64,000 bases of DNA from Candidatus Melainabacteria bacterium (lineage in GTDB: Bacteria; Cyanobacteriota; Vampirovibrionia; Obscuribacterales; Obscuribacteraceae): the NCBI GenBank assembly GCA_017307165.1, contig JAFKGK010000001.1:372001-436000 (forward strand). The letters run 5' to 3'. The notes beneath the pieces are model-generated. The model ran no database searches. It had not been told where the DNA came from and was given only the letters and a program-made list of their open reading frames with translations. Positions 44,063 to 52,250 of this stretch are shown here, piece by piece (positions within the stretch are counted from its first letter, which is position 1; every line of letters begins with the position of its first letter). The translations under genes were made by a program, and so were the position numbers.

Positions 44063-44795
44063 CATCTTGATTGGGCAAGTGTATGACCAGACTCGTATTA
44101 GGATAGGTCGCGCCCATCTGCAAAGCTCGTAGAGTCGTTAGCGCAGGGTTGTTTTCCATCATCTTGGCAGTATTGGCGAGACTCCGCATAGCGGCTGCCT
44201 CTCCGCGAGCACGTTCCAGAGCTGCCTCTGCTTCTTTGCGCGCCTTTATGACTTCGGTATAGACGCGTTTGATGTCACCTGATAGTGTCAAATCGCGCAG
44301 GTCGACCCTCATCAATTCGAGCCCCCATTCGCTGGCTTGAGCGCTGACCTTCTCTTTTATTATCTCGCCAATGCCCTCGCGTCCAGATAGCAAATCGTCG
44401 AGGCTGCGTGTGATTACTGCTTCGCGTAGAGCAAGCTGCACGGCAGTATAGAGACTAGAAGCGTAGCCTTGGGTCGTTTGCACTACTTTTAGAGCATCGA
44501 CGATGCGCCAGGCGGCAACAACAGAAGCCTTGATCGGTACGTTGTCCTGGCTCAGCAGATCCTGGCCGGATATGACAGTAGTCGTCTCGCGTTTATCGTA
44601 AGCATAGATATTTTGAAATTTTGGGAAATAGCCGTGACGGCCTGGCGGTAATCTCTTTTTAAATTTGCCATTTTCGTACATTAGCCCCAGCTGCCACTCT
44701 TTGACTAGCAAATAGGCCCTCTTGCCCCAGATGATCAGATACAGCATTACCGCAATGAAGGTGGAAAAAACGCTGAATGCAAGGATTACTTTCAT
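44046..44795 (-). CDS. SPFH/band-7 (slipin-like) membrane protein
   Basis: 249 residues: one N-terminal transmembrane helix (about 3-24), then an SPFH domain (about 35-200). Typical features are GRHGYFPKFQNIYAYDKRE, DNVPIKASVVAAWRIVDA, AVQLALREAVITRSLDDLLSGRE and the coiled-coil ARKEAEAALERARGEAAAM. SPFH proteins form large membrane-associated oligomers involved in microdomain organisation or quality control. No NfeD-type partner gene is adjacent. It overlaps the convergent esterase. The upstream 245 bases (44796-45040) hold no gene I can see. Confidence 0.88.
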   Translation of the reverse strand: MKVILAFSVFSTFIAVMLYLIIWGKRAYLLVKEWQLGLMYENGKFKKRLPPGRHGYFPKFQNIYAYDKRETTTVISGQDLLSQDNVPIKASVVAAWRIVDALKVVQTTQGYASSLYTAVQLALREAVITRSLDDLLSGREGIGEIIKEKVSAQASEWGLELMRVDLRDLTLSGDIKRVYTEVIKARKEAEAALERARGEAAAMRSLANTAKMMENNPALTTLRALQMGATYPNTSLVIHLPNQDANAEK

Positions 44796-45040
44796 TGGAG
44801 AATAGAGCTTTTGTGTATGGTGCTATAAGAAAACAAAACAATGGTCCGATGGATCCCGATTTTGAGGTGGAGATTTTATCTGCAGGACCTCTCGGTCGTT
44901 GAGGATCCACCGGTGCCGATTGTTTTTGCTTGATGGCTAGTTACGAGCTAGATGCCGCAAACGACGTTCGATATTTGTTGACTACGTCACCAAATAGATA
45001 GAAGACGGCTTACAAATAACACCATAAAACCACCGATTTT

Positions 45041-45793
45041 TCAAGATTTGCGCAAGCCGTTCCAAAAGACTGACACCGCATCTAGCATGGCTTTTGAGCC
45101 TGCTATAAATGCTTCTTCATCAAAATCAGGTTTGGCAAAGGCAGCCTCGAGCTCGTCGTCGGTGTGTGCCGCGTGCTGGTCCTCGATCTGGTCGTGAAAG
45201 ACCCAGAATGCCAGAGGTAGATCCGGCATACGATCTTGTTTGATGATCTGGAGGCCAGCGATCAATTCTTTCCAGAATCCAGCAGCAGCCCAGTTTTCGA
45301 TGGCATGAGAGGCTCCGGCCTGTGTCGATTCGCATTCGGCACCGTACCACTCCATTAGTGCATCGCAAAAGGCGAGTGTGGTAGCGCTACCGTGCCTGCG
45401 TTTGCCAATTTCACCAAAGCTTAGACCTTGAGCCTCTGCAAATTGGAGCAGCCACTCAAAGTGTGCAGCATCAAATTTGAAGCGGCCATTGTCGATTGAA
45501 CCTGCCCTTGTAAAGCCGACTCCGAGTTCGTTCATCAAAATCTCTTTGCTGGCTCTGTAGCTCTGGAGATCAACAGCATTGATGCACTTGCGCAATTGGG
45601 CCTCTATAAACAAATGGCTAAAGACCGAAAACTGCACGGTGAAATCGCGGAGCTCTTGATCTGTGGCTTTACCCTGAGCAAACCACGAGGTAAAAGCGTT
45701 ATTGGTGACGATTGGATGATTGGCAATCAGATCATCCACTCTGCTTTTAAATCGGCTCAATTGGTCTTGTACTGGTCTATTAAGTGTTTGCAT
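45041..45793 (-). CDS. Heme-oxygenase-like diiron (CADD/PqqC-like) protein
   Basis: 250 residues, all-helical by composition. It resembles the TENA/PqqC/CADD superfamily: LFIEAQLRKCINAV, LMNELGVGF, and the later HDQIEDQHAAHTDDEL with Glu/His spacing expected for metal binding. CADD from Chlamydia makes p-aminobenzoate; other members are oxidases or oxygenases, and specificity is unclear here. The protein has no signal peptide. A strong hairpin (45831-45874) lies upstream of the gene on this strand. Confidence 0.7.
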   Translation of the reverse strand: MQTLNRPVQDQLSRFKSRVDDLIANHPIVTNNAFTSWFAQGKATDQELRDFTVQFSVFSHLFIEAQLRKCINAVDLQSYRASKEILMNELGVGFTRAGSIDNGRFKFDAAHFEWLLQFAEAQGLSFGEIGKRRHGSATTLAFCDALMEWYGAECESTQAGASHAIENWAAAGFWKELIAGLQIIKQDRMPDLPLAFWVFHDQIEDQHAAHTDDELEAAFAKPDFDEEAFIAGSKAMLDAVSVFWNGLRKS

Positions 45794-45830
45794 GATCCAT
45801 CTACCCTTTGTTTGATTTGCTGAGATTTGC

Positions 45831-45874
45831 CCAAGACAAAAAAGCCACCTCTGAGGAGGCGGCTTTTGTCTTGG
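45831..45874. terminator. Strong, probably bidirectional intrinsic terminator
   Basis: CCAAGACAAAA(AA)GCC pairs with GGCTTTTGTCTTGG around an inner CCTC/GAGG stem with T/A runs on both sides. It lies between two minus-strand genes and would end the methyltransferase transcript. Confidence 0.75.
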
Positions 45875-45894
45875 ATATGGAGATTGTCGACTGA

Positions 45895-45928
45895 TCTATC
45901 TATTTATCTGTCTGTCTATCTGTCTATC
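45895..45928 (+). repeat. TCTA/TCTG tetranucleotide tract
   Basis: About eight to nine tandem TCTA, TCTG and TTTA units in intergenic DNA between the terminator and the methyltransferase stop. A short AGTAAT/AATAAT tract follows at about 45963. The rest of 45794-46100 holds no gene I can support. Confidence 0.7.
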
Positions 45929-46100
45929 ATGACTAAAGCTACGCGCCCCCTGCGGGTCCGCGGTAGTAATAGTAATAATAGCTATTGACTGATCTCGACA
46001 TATCAGCAGGCTAACAGAAAGATCAGAGCAAGGCAAGCAAAATTTTTTTGCCCTGGTTACATTTCTATAAGGGTTGCACCACATTTGGTGCCAAGCTGTT

Positions 46101-46745
46101 TTAAATTTCTCTTTTTGCAAACACACAGATCCATGAGAGATGTTGCTCACCGTCGGGCAGGACAAAATATCCTCGATCGATCTTGATGACCTCAAAATAG
46201 GGCTCGACGGCCGTTACTATCTCGAGTGCGCTGAGTTGGGGCGGTCCGGCTAGCGGGTTTTGGCGGGCTTCGTCTTTGCTGCCGGCAATGCATAGCCATC
46301 TGCCGCCAGCCTTGAGCGCTTTGGCTGCTCTCCTTGCAAATGTCTCGCGTCCCTCTGACTCGAGCACATGAAAGACTCCACGATCAAAGACAAAATCTTG
46401 ACTTGCGTCATCTGCTGGGGCTTGTGCCAAGATGTCCGCGACCTTAAACGTCAAGCGCTCATCGTCAATCCCTGCCTGGGCCTTTTTTTGCTCGGCCATT
46501 TCGATAGCCTTGGGAGACAAATCGGTGCTCAGGACCTTGATGTTTTGCTGAGCCATCCAGATTGCATTGGTGCCTGAGCCGCAGCCTATTTCGAGGGCGT
46601 TTTTGATCCTTGCATTATCATTGCCGCTCTTCCCAGCGGCATGCTCTTTGATGTATGCTGCAAGTTCCGGTGCGACCAGACCGGTATCCCAGGGCAACTG
46701 ACGTTCTTCGCGATATGCCTTGTCCCAATCGATTTTGTGCAGCAT
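46101..46745 (-). CDS. Class I SAM-dependent methyltransferase
   Basis: 214 residues from ATG 46745, which has AAAGGAG five bases upstream. Start MLHKIDWDKAYREE is followed by the motif I form ALEIGCGSGTNAIWMA, VLSTDLSPKAIEMA and the acidic DFVFDRGVFHVL. It resembles the TehB/thiopurine-methyltransferase-like group. The substrate is unknown; some members detoxify tellurite or thiols. Divergent from the DUF4253-type operon, 51 bases away. Confidence 0.85.
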   Translation of the reverse strand: MLHKIDWDKAYREERQLPWDTGLVAPELAAYIKEHAAGKSGNDNARIKNALEIGCGSGTNAIWMAQQNIKVLSTDLSPKAIEMAEQKKAQAGIDDERLTFKVADILAQAPADDASQDFVFDRGVFHVLESEGRETFARRAAKALKAGGRWLCIAGSKDEARQNPLAGPPQLSALEIVTAVEPYFEVIKIDRGYFVLPDGEQHLSWICVFAKREI

Positions 46746-46796
46746 TTTTTCTCCTTTGTGGTACAAAAGCCTGAGAACTATCTCTGAGACTTTAAT

Positions 46797-47849
46797 ATGG
46801 ATAAACTAAAGAGTATCTTTGCCTCTCTCGGCTTGGATGGCGATCTGAGGAGAGGACCATCTGTCGATGGAGAGATTATCCCATTTATCCGCATCCCAAA
46901 GACTCAGGCCTTTAAGACCTGGCGCAGCCTTGCGACCAGCGAGATGGTTCAGGAGACGGGGTTTTATCCCGTACTGATCCGTGACGAAACCGAGATCCAT
47001 GATCTTGTCGATCAGGCCTGGACACCTGCTCCCGAAGCCCAGGCCAGCTATGATGAGCAGATCGCTGCTATGGCGAGGACATTTGGCGAGTCTGTCGAGC
47101 AGGTAGAAGCCAGGATGTCCGGGGTTTTAAAGCTCAAATCTATAGAAAATTGCGGTCTTTCTCAGACCGCGACTATAGACGATATCGTGAGAGCAGGGCT
47201 TGTTTTGCCATTGATAGATTGGTTTGATTTGCGTCGAGCCGAGTATCAAGGACTGGTTGTCGACCAGGGTACCATGGATATGCCTCTTGAACTCAAGCCC
47301 AAGCAGGTGCTCGATCTTCTGCGCCCAGAGTTTGGCTTCTCAGGGCCTTCGATCTCAGGGGGTGGGGCGACGCCATCTTCTGGTCTTGATCTTGGACTCA
47401 ATGCCGACTTTTTCAATCTCTTTCCAAAACCTGATGCACAGCCAGATCCAGATCAGGACCCTTATTTGATCACCAGTATTTCTCACAAGATCACCGAGTC
47501 AGAAGCGCAGCCGACTGGCAAATGCGTGCTCGCAATGATCAAGGTGGCGGCAGGTCATCATGTGCCTGCGTTTTTTAGATTTGGTGGCTACAATGCCTGC
47601 CCTCCACCAACGGTTCATACAGCCTGCCTTTATCGCTGGCAGGAGTTGTATCGCGCGCAGATTGCAGTAATCGGTCACGATACCCTGGAGATCGTCTTGC
47701 CCGAGCCGCCTGGCTACAAATCGCTCGATTCGATCAAAGACGAGTTGTTTCTCTACTGTCCAGACATTGTAGAGCAGGGTTTTGGCGACCTGAGGATCTT
47801 TAAACGCGAGTTGGATGGGAGCACCGTCTGGTCGTTTTGGTGGGATTGA
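46797..47849 (+). CDS. DUF4253-type protein
   Basis: 350 residues from ATG 46797. The C-terminal third matches DUF4253 as I know it: FGGYNACPPPTVHTACLYRW, then AQIAVIGHDTLEIVLPEPP, ELFLYCPDIVEQGFGDL and the Trp-rich end VWSFWWD. The N-terminal part (about 1-230) has no family I recognise. There is no signal peptide. DUF4253 proteins are common in actinobacteria and myxobacteria with no assigned function. It is the first gene of a three-gene operon (gaps 13 and 15 bases), and the third gene ends with a similar domain. Confidence 0.8.
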   Translation: MDKLKSIFASLGLDGDLRRGPSVDGEIIPFIRIPKTQAFKTWRSLATSEMVQETGFYPVLIRDETEIHDLVDQAWTPAPEAQASYDEQIAAMARTFGESVEQVEARMSGVLKLKSIENCGLSQTATIDDIVRAGLVLPLIDWFDLRRAEYQGLVVDQGTMDMPLELKPKQVLDLLRPEFGFSGPSISGGGATPSSGLDLGLNADFFNLFPKPDAQPDPDQDPYLITSISHKITESEAQPTGKCVLAMIKVAAGHHVPAFFRFGGYNACPPPTVHTACLYRWQELYRAQIAVIGHDTLEIVLPEPPGYKSLDSIKDELFLYCPDIVEQGFGDLRIFKRELDGSTVWSFWWD

Positions 47850-47862
47850 TAGACAAAGAGAG

Positions 47863-48858
47863 ATGAAAGAAATGGATGCGGATGCGGAAGCCCAGATCCC
47901 TGTGTTTGTACAGCCTCTGGCGAGAGTGCTGGCTCAGGCGGAGAGCCAGTGCAAGAGATTGCTTACAGAGGATGAGGTGGTGCGCATTCGTGACTCTGCG
48001 GCTTGTATCATGTTGAGCGCAAGCGAAGCCAGTGAACTGCAAAAAAATAGAGGCTATCGCGATGTCGATCCCAAAGACGTCTGGATGGACTGGCATCGTG
48101 CGCGTTGCGAAATTTATGGTGCCGGACGCTTGCCTTCTGTGGCACTGACCATATTGTCGCCGCAGCACGCTATCAATCATTTGATTGCCATCTGCGAACG
48201 CGACGATCTACCTTATGTTGCAGGACCAAGAGATCCCCAGATCTCCCTCGAATTTGAAAAAAAGCGTTCGACTCTCAGACCGACCGCGACCGAGGTGCAT
48301 GGTGATGAGATCGCCAGGCACGAGGCGGTCCTCAAGGTCGAGACCAGGCCTTTTAATGCAGAACAGGCGCCAGTAGCCTGTTACCATGCCTTGCAGATGA
48401 TCCAGCGATTTTTAGAGATGGCCGCTACTGCAATCGTCTGCGACAGCTCTATGATCAGTCATGCCAACGACAATTGGGTGGGCTTGTCAAAGCGAGCGTC
48501 CACTGCCTTTCGCTTGCATGGTGCTTCTGGCGATGAGTTTTGGGAGCCTATGTTCAGGGCCTTCGTACAATTTCCTGTTTTTGATCAAGCATCTGGCGAC
48601 CTGTTTACGGTCGGCATGCATCTTTTGGGCCAACCAGAAATAGCCATATCTACGGAGCGCTTGCAGCAAGCCGGTATTGGTCAGCAACAAGACGCTATAA
48701 ACGATCTTTTTACTCGTTTTGCCCTCCATCAGCTGGCGCAAAAAGACGCTGCGACCTTTGTCGCTGGTTGTGACTTTGAGGTGATCTGGGAGCCGCAATC
48801 ACGCTTTGAAGATGATGATGCCAGATATGATTATCTGGGGCAATGGCGCATTAAATAG
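47863..48858 (+). CDS. Unknown protein, middle gene of the DUF4253-type operon
   Basis: 331 residues from ATG 47863, 13 bases after the preceding stop. It is acidic, has no signal peptide or membrane segments, and I recognise no family. It has an N-terminal helical region (QPLARVLAQAESQCKRLLTED) and a C-terminal alpha/beta domain with motif MFRAFVQFPVFDQASGDLF followed by VGMHLLGQPEIAI, faintly like DUF4261-type proteins. Its place between two DUF4253-like genes suggests a shared process. Confidence 0.6.
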   Translation: MKEMDADAEAQIPVFVQPLARVLAQAESQCKRLLTEDEVVRIRDSAACIMLSASEASELQKNRGYRDVDPKDVWMDWHRARCEIYGAGRLPSVALTILSPQHAINHLIAICERDDLPYVAGPRDPQISLEFEKKRSTLRPTATEVHGDEIARHEAVLKVETRPFNAEQAPVACYHALQMIQRFLEMAATAIVCDSSMISHANDNWVGLSKRASTAFRLHGASGDEFWEPMFRAFVQFPVFDQASGDLFTVGMHLLGQPEIAISTERLQQAGIGQQQDAINDLFTRFALHQLAQKDAATFVAGCDFEVIWEPQSRFEDDDARYDYLGQWRIK

Positions 48859-48873
48859 GAGATAGGATAAATA

Positions 48874-49821
48874 ATGGACGAGACCAGAGACCACGTGGAG
48901 ACTGCCATCGATCTAGCCCGGGCGGCCGGCGGATATGGTTTTGCCAACGGCGATCTGGTGCCACCGCGCTTTCACGCCGATCTAGACTCAGGGTACACAT
49001 CGCAAATAGACCTCGCTAACGATCGTATCTGTCTGCAGGCAGAGGATGTGCCTGATTTTGTCTCGGTATTGCCTCCTGCTTGTGCCGATCTCAAAAATGC
49101 TCTGATCAACCAGCGCATTCCTGGCGGTCAGGTGCTCATGTTTGATCTGGGCAGCATGGTGGAGACCTATGGCCAAAAGACCGTAGAGACTCTCAAAGAT
49201 GATTTTAAAGCAGTGCTGGATGCTGGAGAGGCGCCACTACCTGTGGTTAAGTTTTTTGTCGATGGTGAGCGCTGGTACGAGACTCTGGCCAGACTACAAG
49301 ACGATCTCGCTCCTCTCGGCTATGCTTGCTACAAATACGCCTTTACTGATTTTGATCTGGGAGAGTTTGATTCTCGAGCCGAGCTCGATGATTTTATTGC
49401 CGCCAATGGTCTGACAGAGGCGCATTATCAGGTCGTAGAGGAAAAAGGCAGAAACAATCGCGGCGGTCGAGACAGCACCGTGCATCGCTTGATCTTTCAA
49501 GCACATGAGTGTTTTCTCGCCTTTGCCCTGGATGCATTTAGTTTTATGCGAAAAGCCCGGACCAGTGCCCCTGCCTACGGTCTGAGCGGCATTGATATCG
49601 CGCTCAAATTGCGTAACCTGGACGAGAGGTATGGTCTCAAAATAGTGTTTGCATCTAGCGATTCGCTTAGCGTAGTACTAGATCGTGCGCCCGAAAATGC
49701 CGATGAATTTTTGGCAGAACTGCTCAATTTTGATCCTGATTTTAACCAGGTCAACTACAAGCAAAAGCTCATGGAGCACAATTTTATAGAGTTTTACTGG
49801 GATGATGAGCTGCAAGACTGA
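48874..49821 (+). CDS. DUF4253-like protein (diverged)
   Basis: 315 residues; GGAGATAGGAT lies just before ATG 48874. The C-terminal part has the same layout as DUF4253: IALKLRNLDERYGLKIVFAS, SLSVVLDRAPENADEFLAEL, and an aromatic end HNFIEFYWDDE. The key Trp cluster and CPPP loop of the first gene are missing. The N-terminal 200 residues are unrecognised. No export signal. Likely a diverged paralogue sharing the operon. Nine bases separate its stop from the convergent lyxose isomerase. Confidence 0.6.
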   Translation: MDETRDHVETAIDLARAAGGYGFANGDLVPPRFHADLDSGYTSQIDLANDRICLQAEDVPDFVSVLPPACADLKNALINQRIPGGQVLMFDLGSMVETYGQKTVETLKDDFKAVLDAGEAPLPVVKFFVDGERWYETLARLQDDLAPLGYACYKYAFTDFDLGEFDSRAELDDFIAANGLTEAHYQVVEEKGRNNRGGRDSTVHRLIFQAHECFLAFALDAFSFMRKARTSAPAYGLSGIDIALKLRNLDERYGLKIVFASSDSLSVVLDRAPENADEFLAELLNFDPDFNQVNYKQKLMEHNFIEFYWDDELQD

Positions 49822-49829
49822 TCTATAGC

Positions 49830-50537
49830 CTATCGATAATCCGATATTAGCAGATATTTTTTTTCTTGGTCCTCGATTATTTCTCTGTCCACGCAACGAC
49901 ACATAAAACAATTGTCCTTGCTGTCATCGTTTAAAGAGCTGATCTCGCCGGCCAAAACTACCTGGTCTTTGGGGTGAGCATAAAACTGGTGGCACATGCG
50001 AGGTGGGATGCAAACTGACTCGCCTGGTTGCAAGGTCAGGCTTTCTCCGCCTTTCATGCGCCTTTCGATGCCGTCCACTCTGACAGTAAAATCCTCGGAT
50101 GAGACTGATTTTTCGTCTGATGATGCCATACCCAATTGCACGACTAGTCTGCCTCCACCACGATTGAGGAGGTCCTCGGTCTTGTCCCAGTGAAAATGCC
50201 AGGGCGTTACCTGGCCGGGTTGGATGACCATTGCTTTTTCGGCATAGGTCTTGCCACAATTTGGTTTACCGTTTGCTATCAAACCGTTGCGGATGATCAA
50301 GAGCAAGAGGCCCATTTTTGCAAAAGTACTGGAGCCAAAGTCGGTGATATTCCATCCAAGACCATTGCGCTTTATTTCTGAATGATCGGGACTCTCACCA
50401 TTATCGTGAGCAGCATCGATTTTTTGCCACATGGACGCATCCCATGATGCCCAGCCTGGGACGTGATAATTTAGCTTGCTAAATAGCTCCAGAGCTTGGT
50501 CGATGGTCTGGTCGATAGCCGATCTGCTTATGCTCAT
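49830..50537 (-). CDS. D-lyxose isomerase (cupin)
   Basis: 235 residues. The enzyme interconverts D-lyxose and D-xylulose (and related sugars such as mannose/fructose) using a divalent metal. The cupin metal set is HFHW, Glu in KTEDLLNRGGG, and His in RMCHQFYA. The preceding YAEKAMVIQPGQVTPW and later GESVCIPPRM fit the family. Complete. The neighbouring class II aldolase is 13 kb away, so a shared pentose pathway is only a suggestion. Confidence 0.88.
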   Translation of the reverse strand: MSISRSAIDQTIDQALELFSKLNYHVPGWASWDASMWQKIDAAHDNGESPDHSEIKRNGLGWNITDFGSSTFAKMGLLLLIIRNGLIANGKPNCGKTYAEKAMVIQPGQVTPWHFHWDKTEDLLNRGGGRLVVQLGMASSDEKSVSSEDFTVRVDGIERRMKGGESLTLQPGESVCIPPRMCHQFYAHPKDQVVLAGEISSLNDDSKDNCFMCRCVDREIIEDQEKKYLLISDYR

Positions 50538-50666
50538 GTTTATTTGCCTGCCTTCAATTTTAATCTGCCATATCCTAAATAGGTAGTTTCACCGATACTA
50601 CGTTACCCCACCTTGGGGAATAATATAAGTAAGGGTATCTCTCGCATTTGCGAAACTGGGGGCTAA

Positions 50667-50882
50667 ATGACTAAAAACAACTTACTAGATAGATATGTCT
50701 CAGACGAGTGCGGCCAGGGTATCACCGAATACGGTGCTATTCTCGCCTTTGTTGCCATTCTCGTCGCTGTGGTATTTTCGATTACTCGTGGCGCTCTGAC
50801 TGGCGCTATCTCCAAGGCTTTTTCGTCTGTAGTCAGCCAGCTCAACAACTTATCAAACGTAGCTGCTAGCGCATCATCCTAG
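50667..50882 (+). CDS. Flp/Fap-type pilin
   Basis: 71 residues. It has a short basic leader, the Flp-like cleavage region with GQGITEYGAILAF (Gly before Gln, Glu at position 5) and a 20-residue hydrophobic helix. GGGGG lies four bases before ATG 50667. An inverted repeat CCCC-ACCTT-GGGG (50606-50618) and an AT-rich box TAATAT just after it are upstream and may be part of the promoter. No Tad assembly genes are in the window. It overlaps the convergent L,D-transpeptidase-like gene by 17 bases. Confidence 0.87.
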   Translation: MTKNNLLDRYVSDECGQGITEYGAILAFVAILVAVVFSITRGALTGAISKAFSSVVSQLNNLSNVAASASS

Positions 50883-51597
50883 TCATAGCATCCTGCATTG
50901 CCGCGTACCTGCGTTGTAGCTCCGAGTGGCCGACCAGAGTGCGCGGCATTGTCGCTAGTATGCGGGCACGCATTGCATCGTCAGTCAAATCACACGGTGC
51001 AAAGATCAAGCCAATATGTGGCAAGCCCGTATCCCAGGCCAGTACAAATAAGTCGGCAATGGCATCATTACCCATGGCCAGGCATCCCGTAGACCATTTG
51101 CTGCCGTGGATCAAGATGTCTTTGCCGAGTCTGCCTCGTGCACGCTTGTCATAAGCAGGATTAAAAACGCGGTCTTGTTGATTTGGGTAGTCGACATCCA
51201 TGCCGATGCCGGCTACGAGAGCTGGTCTAAAGCCAGTCAGTCGATAAAAACCCTCGGGTATCTGACCGTCGCCCTCGCGTATCTTTGGACCTGGGCCGCC
51301 TGATGTGCCGATAATTGGAAAATCCGCAAGGCGGACCCAGTGTTTTTTATGATCGCGGGCGAAGAGCAAAAGTCGCTTTTCGTGCTTTGAGCAAATCCAC
51401 TCCATTGCTCTGGGCGGATAAGCGACATTTTTTTCAGCGCATACTTTCTGCCATTTCTCTCTAGCTGCTCTGCCATAGTGGGCAATGACAGCCTGGTTGC
51501 TGGCAAAGTTTGGATTTGCTGCCCTTGTTGGTCGGCAGTCAAAGCACAGAGCAGATAGTGCAATTGAAAGCACAAGAGTGACCGATAAGGCTCTCAT
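50866..51597 (-). CDS. L,D-transpeptidase-like (YkuD) exported protein
   Basis: 243 residues from ATG 51597 (MRALSVTLVLSIALSALC signal peptide); ATG 51645 would overlap the preceding gene and add 16. The catalytic signature HGSKWSTGCLAMG (HG...SxGCxxM) is intact with Cys and His. The neighbouring IPEGFYRLTGF matches the YafK/YkuD group. It may cross-link peptidoglycan or attach lipoproteins, or, as an YafK relative, cleave such links. It lies seven bases after the stop of the membrane-anchored gene. Confidence 0.85.
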   Translation of the reverse strand: MRALSVTLVLSIALSALCFDCRPTRAANPNFASNQAVIAHYGRAAREKWQKVCAEKNVAYPPRAMEWICSKHEKRLLLFARDHKKHWVRLADFPIIGTSGGPGPKIREGDGQIPEGFYRLTGFRPALVAGIGMDVDYPNQQDRVFNPAYDKRARGRLGKDILIHGSKWSTGCLAMGNDAIADLFVLAWDTGLPHIGLIFAPCDLTDDAMRARILATMPRTLVGHSELQRRYAAMQDAMTRMMR

Positions 51598-51604
51598 GCA
51601 CTTA

Positions 51605-52168
51605 TCACATAGCAGCCAGAGGGCCGAGATGCCGTAAGAGCTCAAAATTGGTCTTGGCCATCATATAGTCGATTGCGGGATCGTGTATCTGTACTTGTGT
51701 TTGAAACAGATTGGAATCATCCGGCAAAAATCTCCAGTGGGCCTTAGTTTGATTGCCGTGTTTGGTGACGTCTATGCGGACGACCATCTGTATATGGTCC
51801 TTTTTAGGGTCGATATAAGCGCTTTGCATGGGGGAGCGGCGAGTGATGGGGACTTCGGTGGTGCCTTCTATGCGTATCGACTCCTCGATGGGATCGGGGA
51901 CGGCTATTACCTTGATCCGGTATCGCAAACGGCCATGATGCGAGGTCATTGCGCGCTGAGCAGCTGCCACTGCCTCACGAAACTCTTTTTTGCTGATCAC
52001 CGGCTTTGGCATATATGGCGTTGGCCCAAGCCTGATCTCGGTAAATTTTTTTAAAAAGAGCAGCTCGAGATACCGCCAAAGTCGCGGCAGGACAAAAAGA
52101 CCGGCGGCCAGGACCAGGACGACGGCGGCGATCAATTCGTAGGTGGGCAGAGAGAGGTTGAAAGGCAC
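51605..52168 (-). CDS. Membrane-anchored protein of unknown function
   Basis: 187 residues: one N-terminal transmembrane helix (about 10-30, LIAAVVLVLAAGLFVLPRL), then a soluble region with beta-rich segments (LRYRIKVIAVPDPIEESIRI, HIQMVVRIDVTKHG, KAHWRFLPDDS). No family recognised. It precedes the L,D-transpeptidase-like gene by seven bases, so the two probably act together at the envelope. It is divergent from panE, 82 bases away. Confidence 0.65.
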   Translation of the reverse strand: MPFNLSLPTYELIAAVVLVLAAGLFVLPRLWRYLELLFLKKFTEIRLGPTPYMPKPVISKKEFREAVAAAQRAMTSHHGRLRYRIKVIAVPDPIEESIRIEGTTEVPITRRSPMQSAYIDPKKDHIQMVVRIDVTKHGNQTKAHWRFLPDDSNLFQTQVQIHDPAIDYMMAKTNFELLRHLGPLAAM

Positions 52169-52250
52169 GATTTTCCTCGTCTGGGATTTTAAACTAATAT
52201 TCCCTGCCTGTTCTAAAATCTCCTTATCGACAATTTTTTTAGGGGGTAAG

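Noticed and set aside
45896-46195. Minus-strand 99-codon open frame covering the tetranucleotide tract
   Set aside because: It overlaps the methyltransferase end, encodes repeat-derived residues (RQIDRQIN) and shows no recognisable family.
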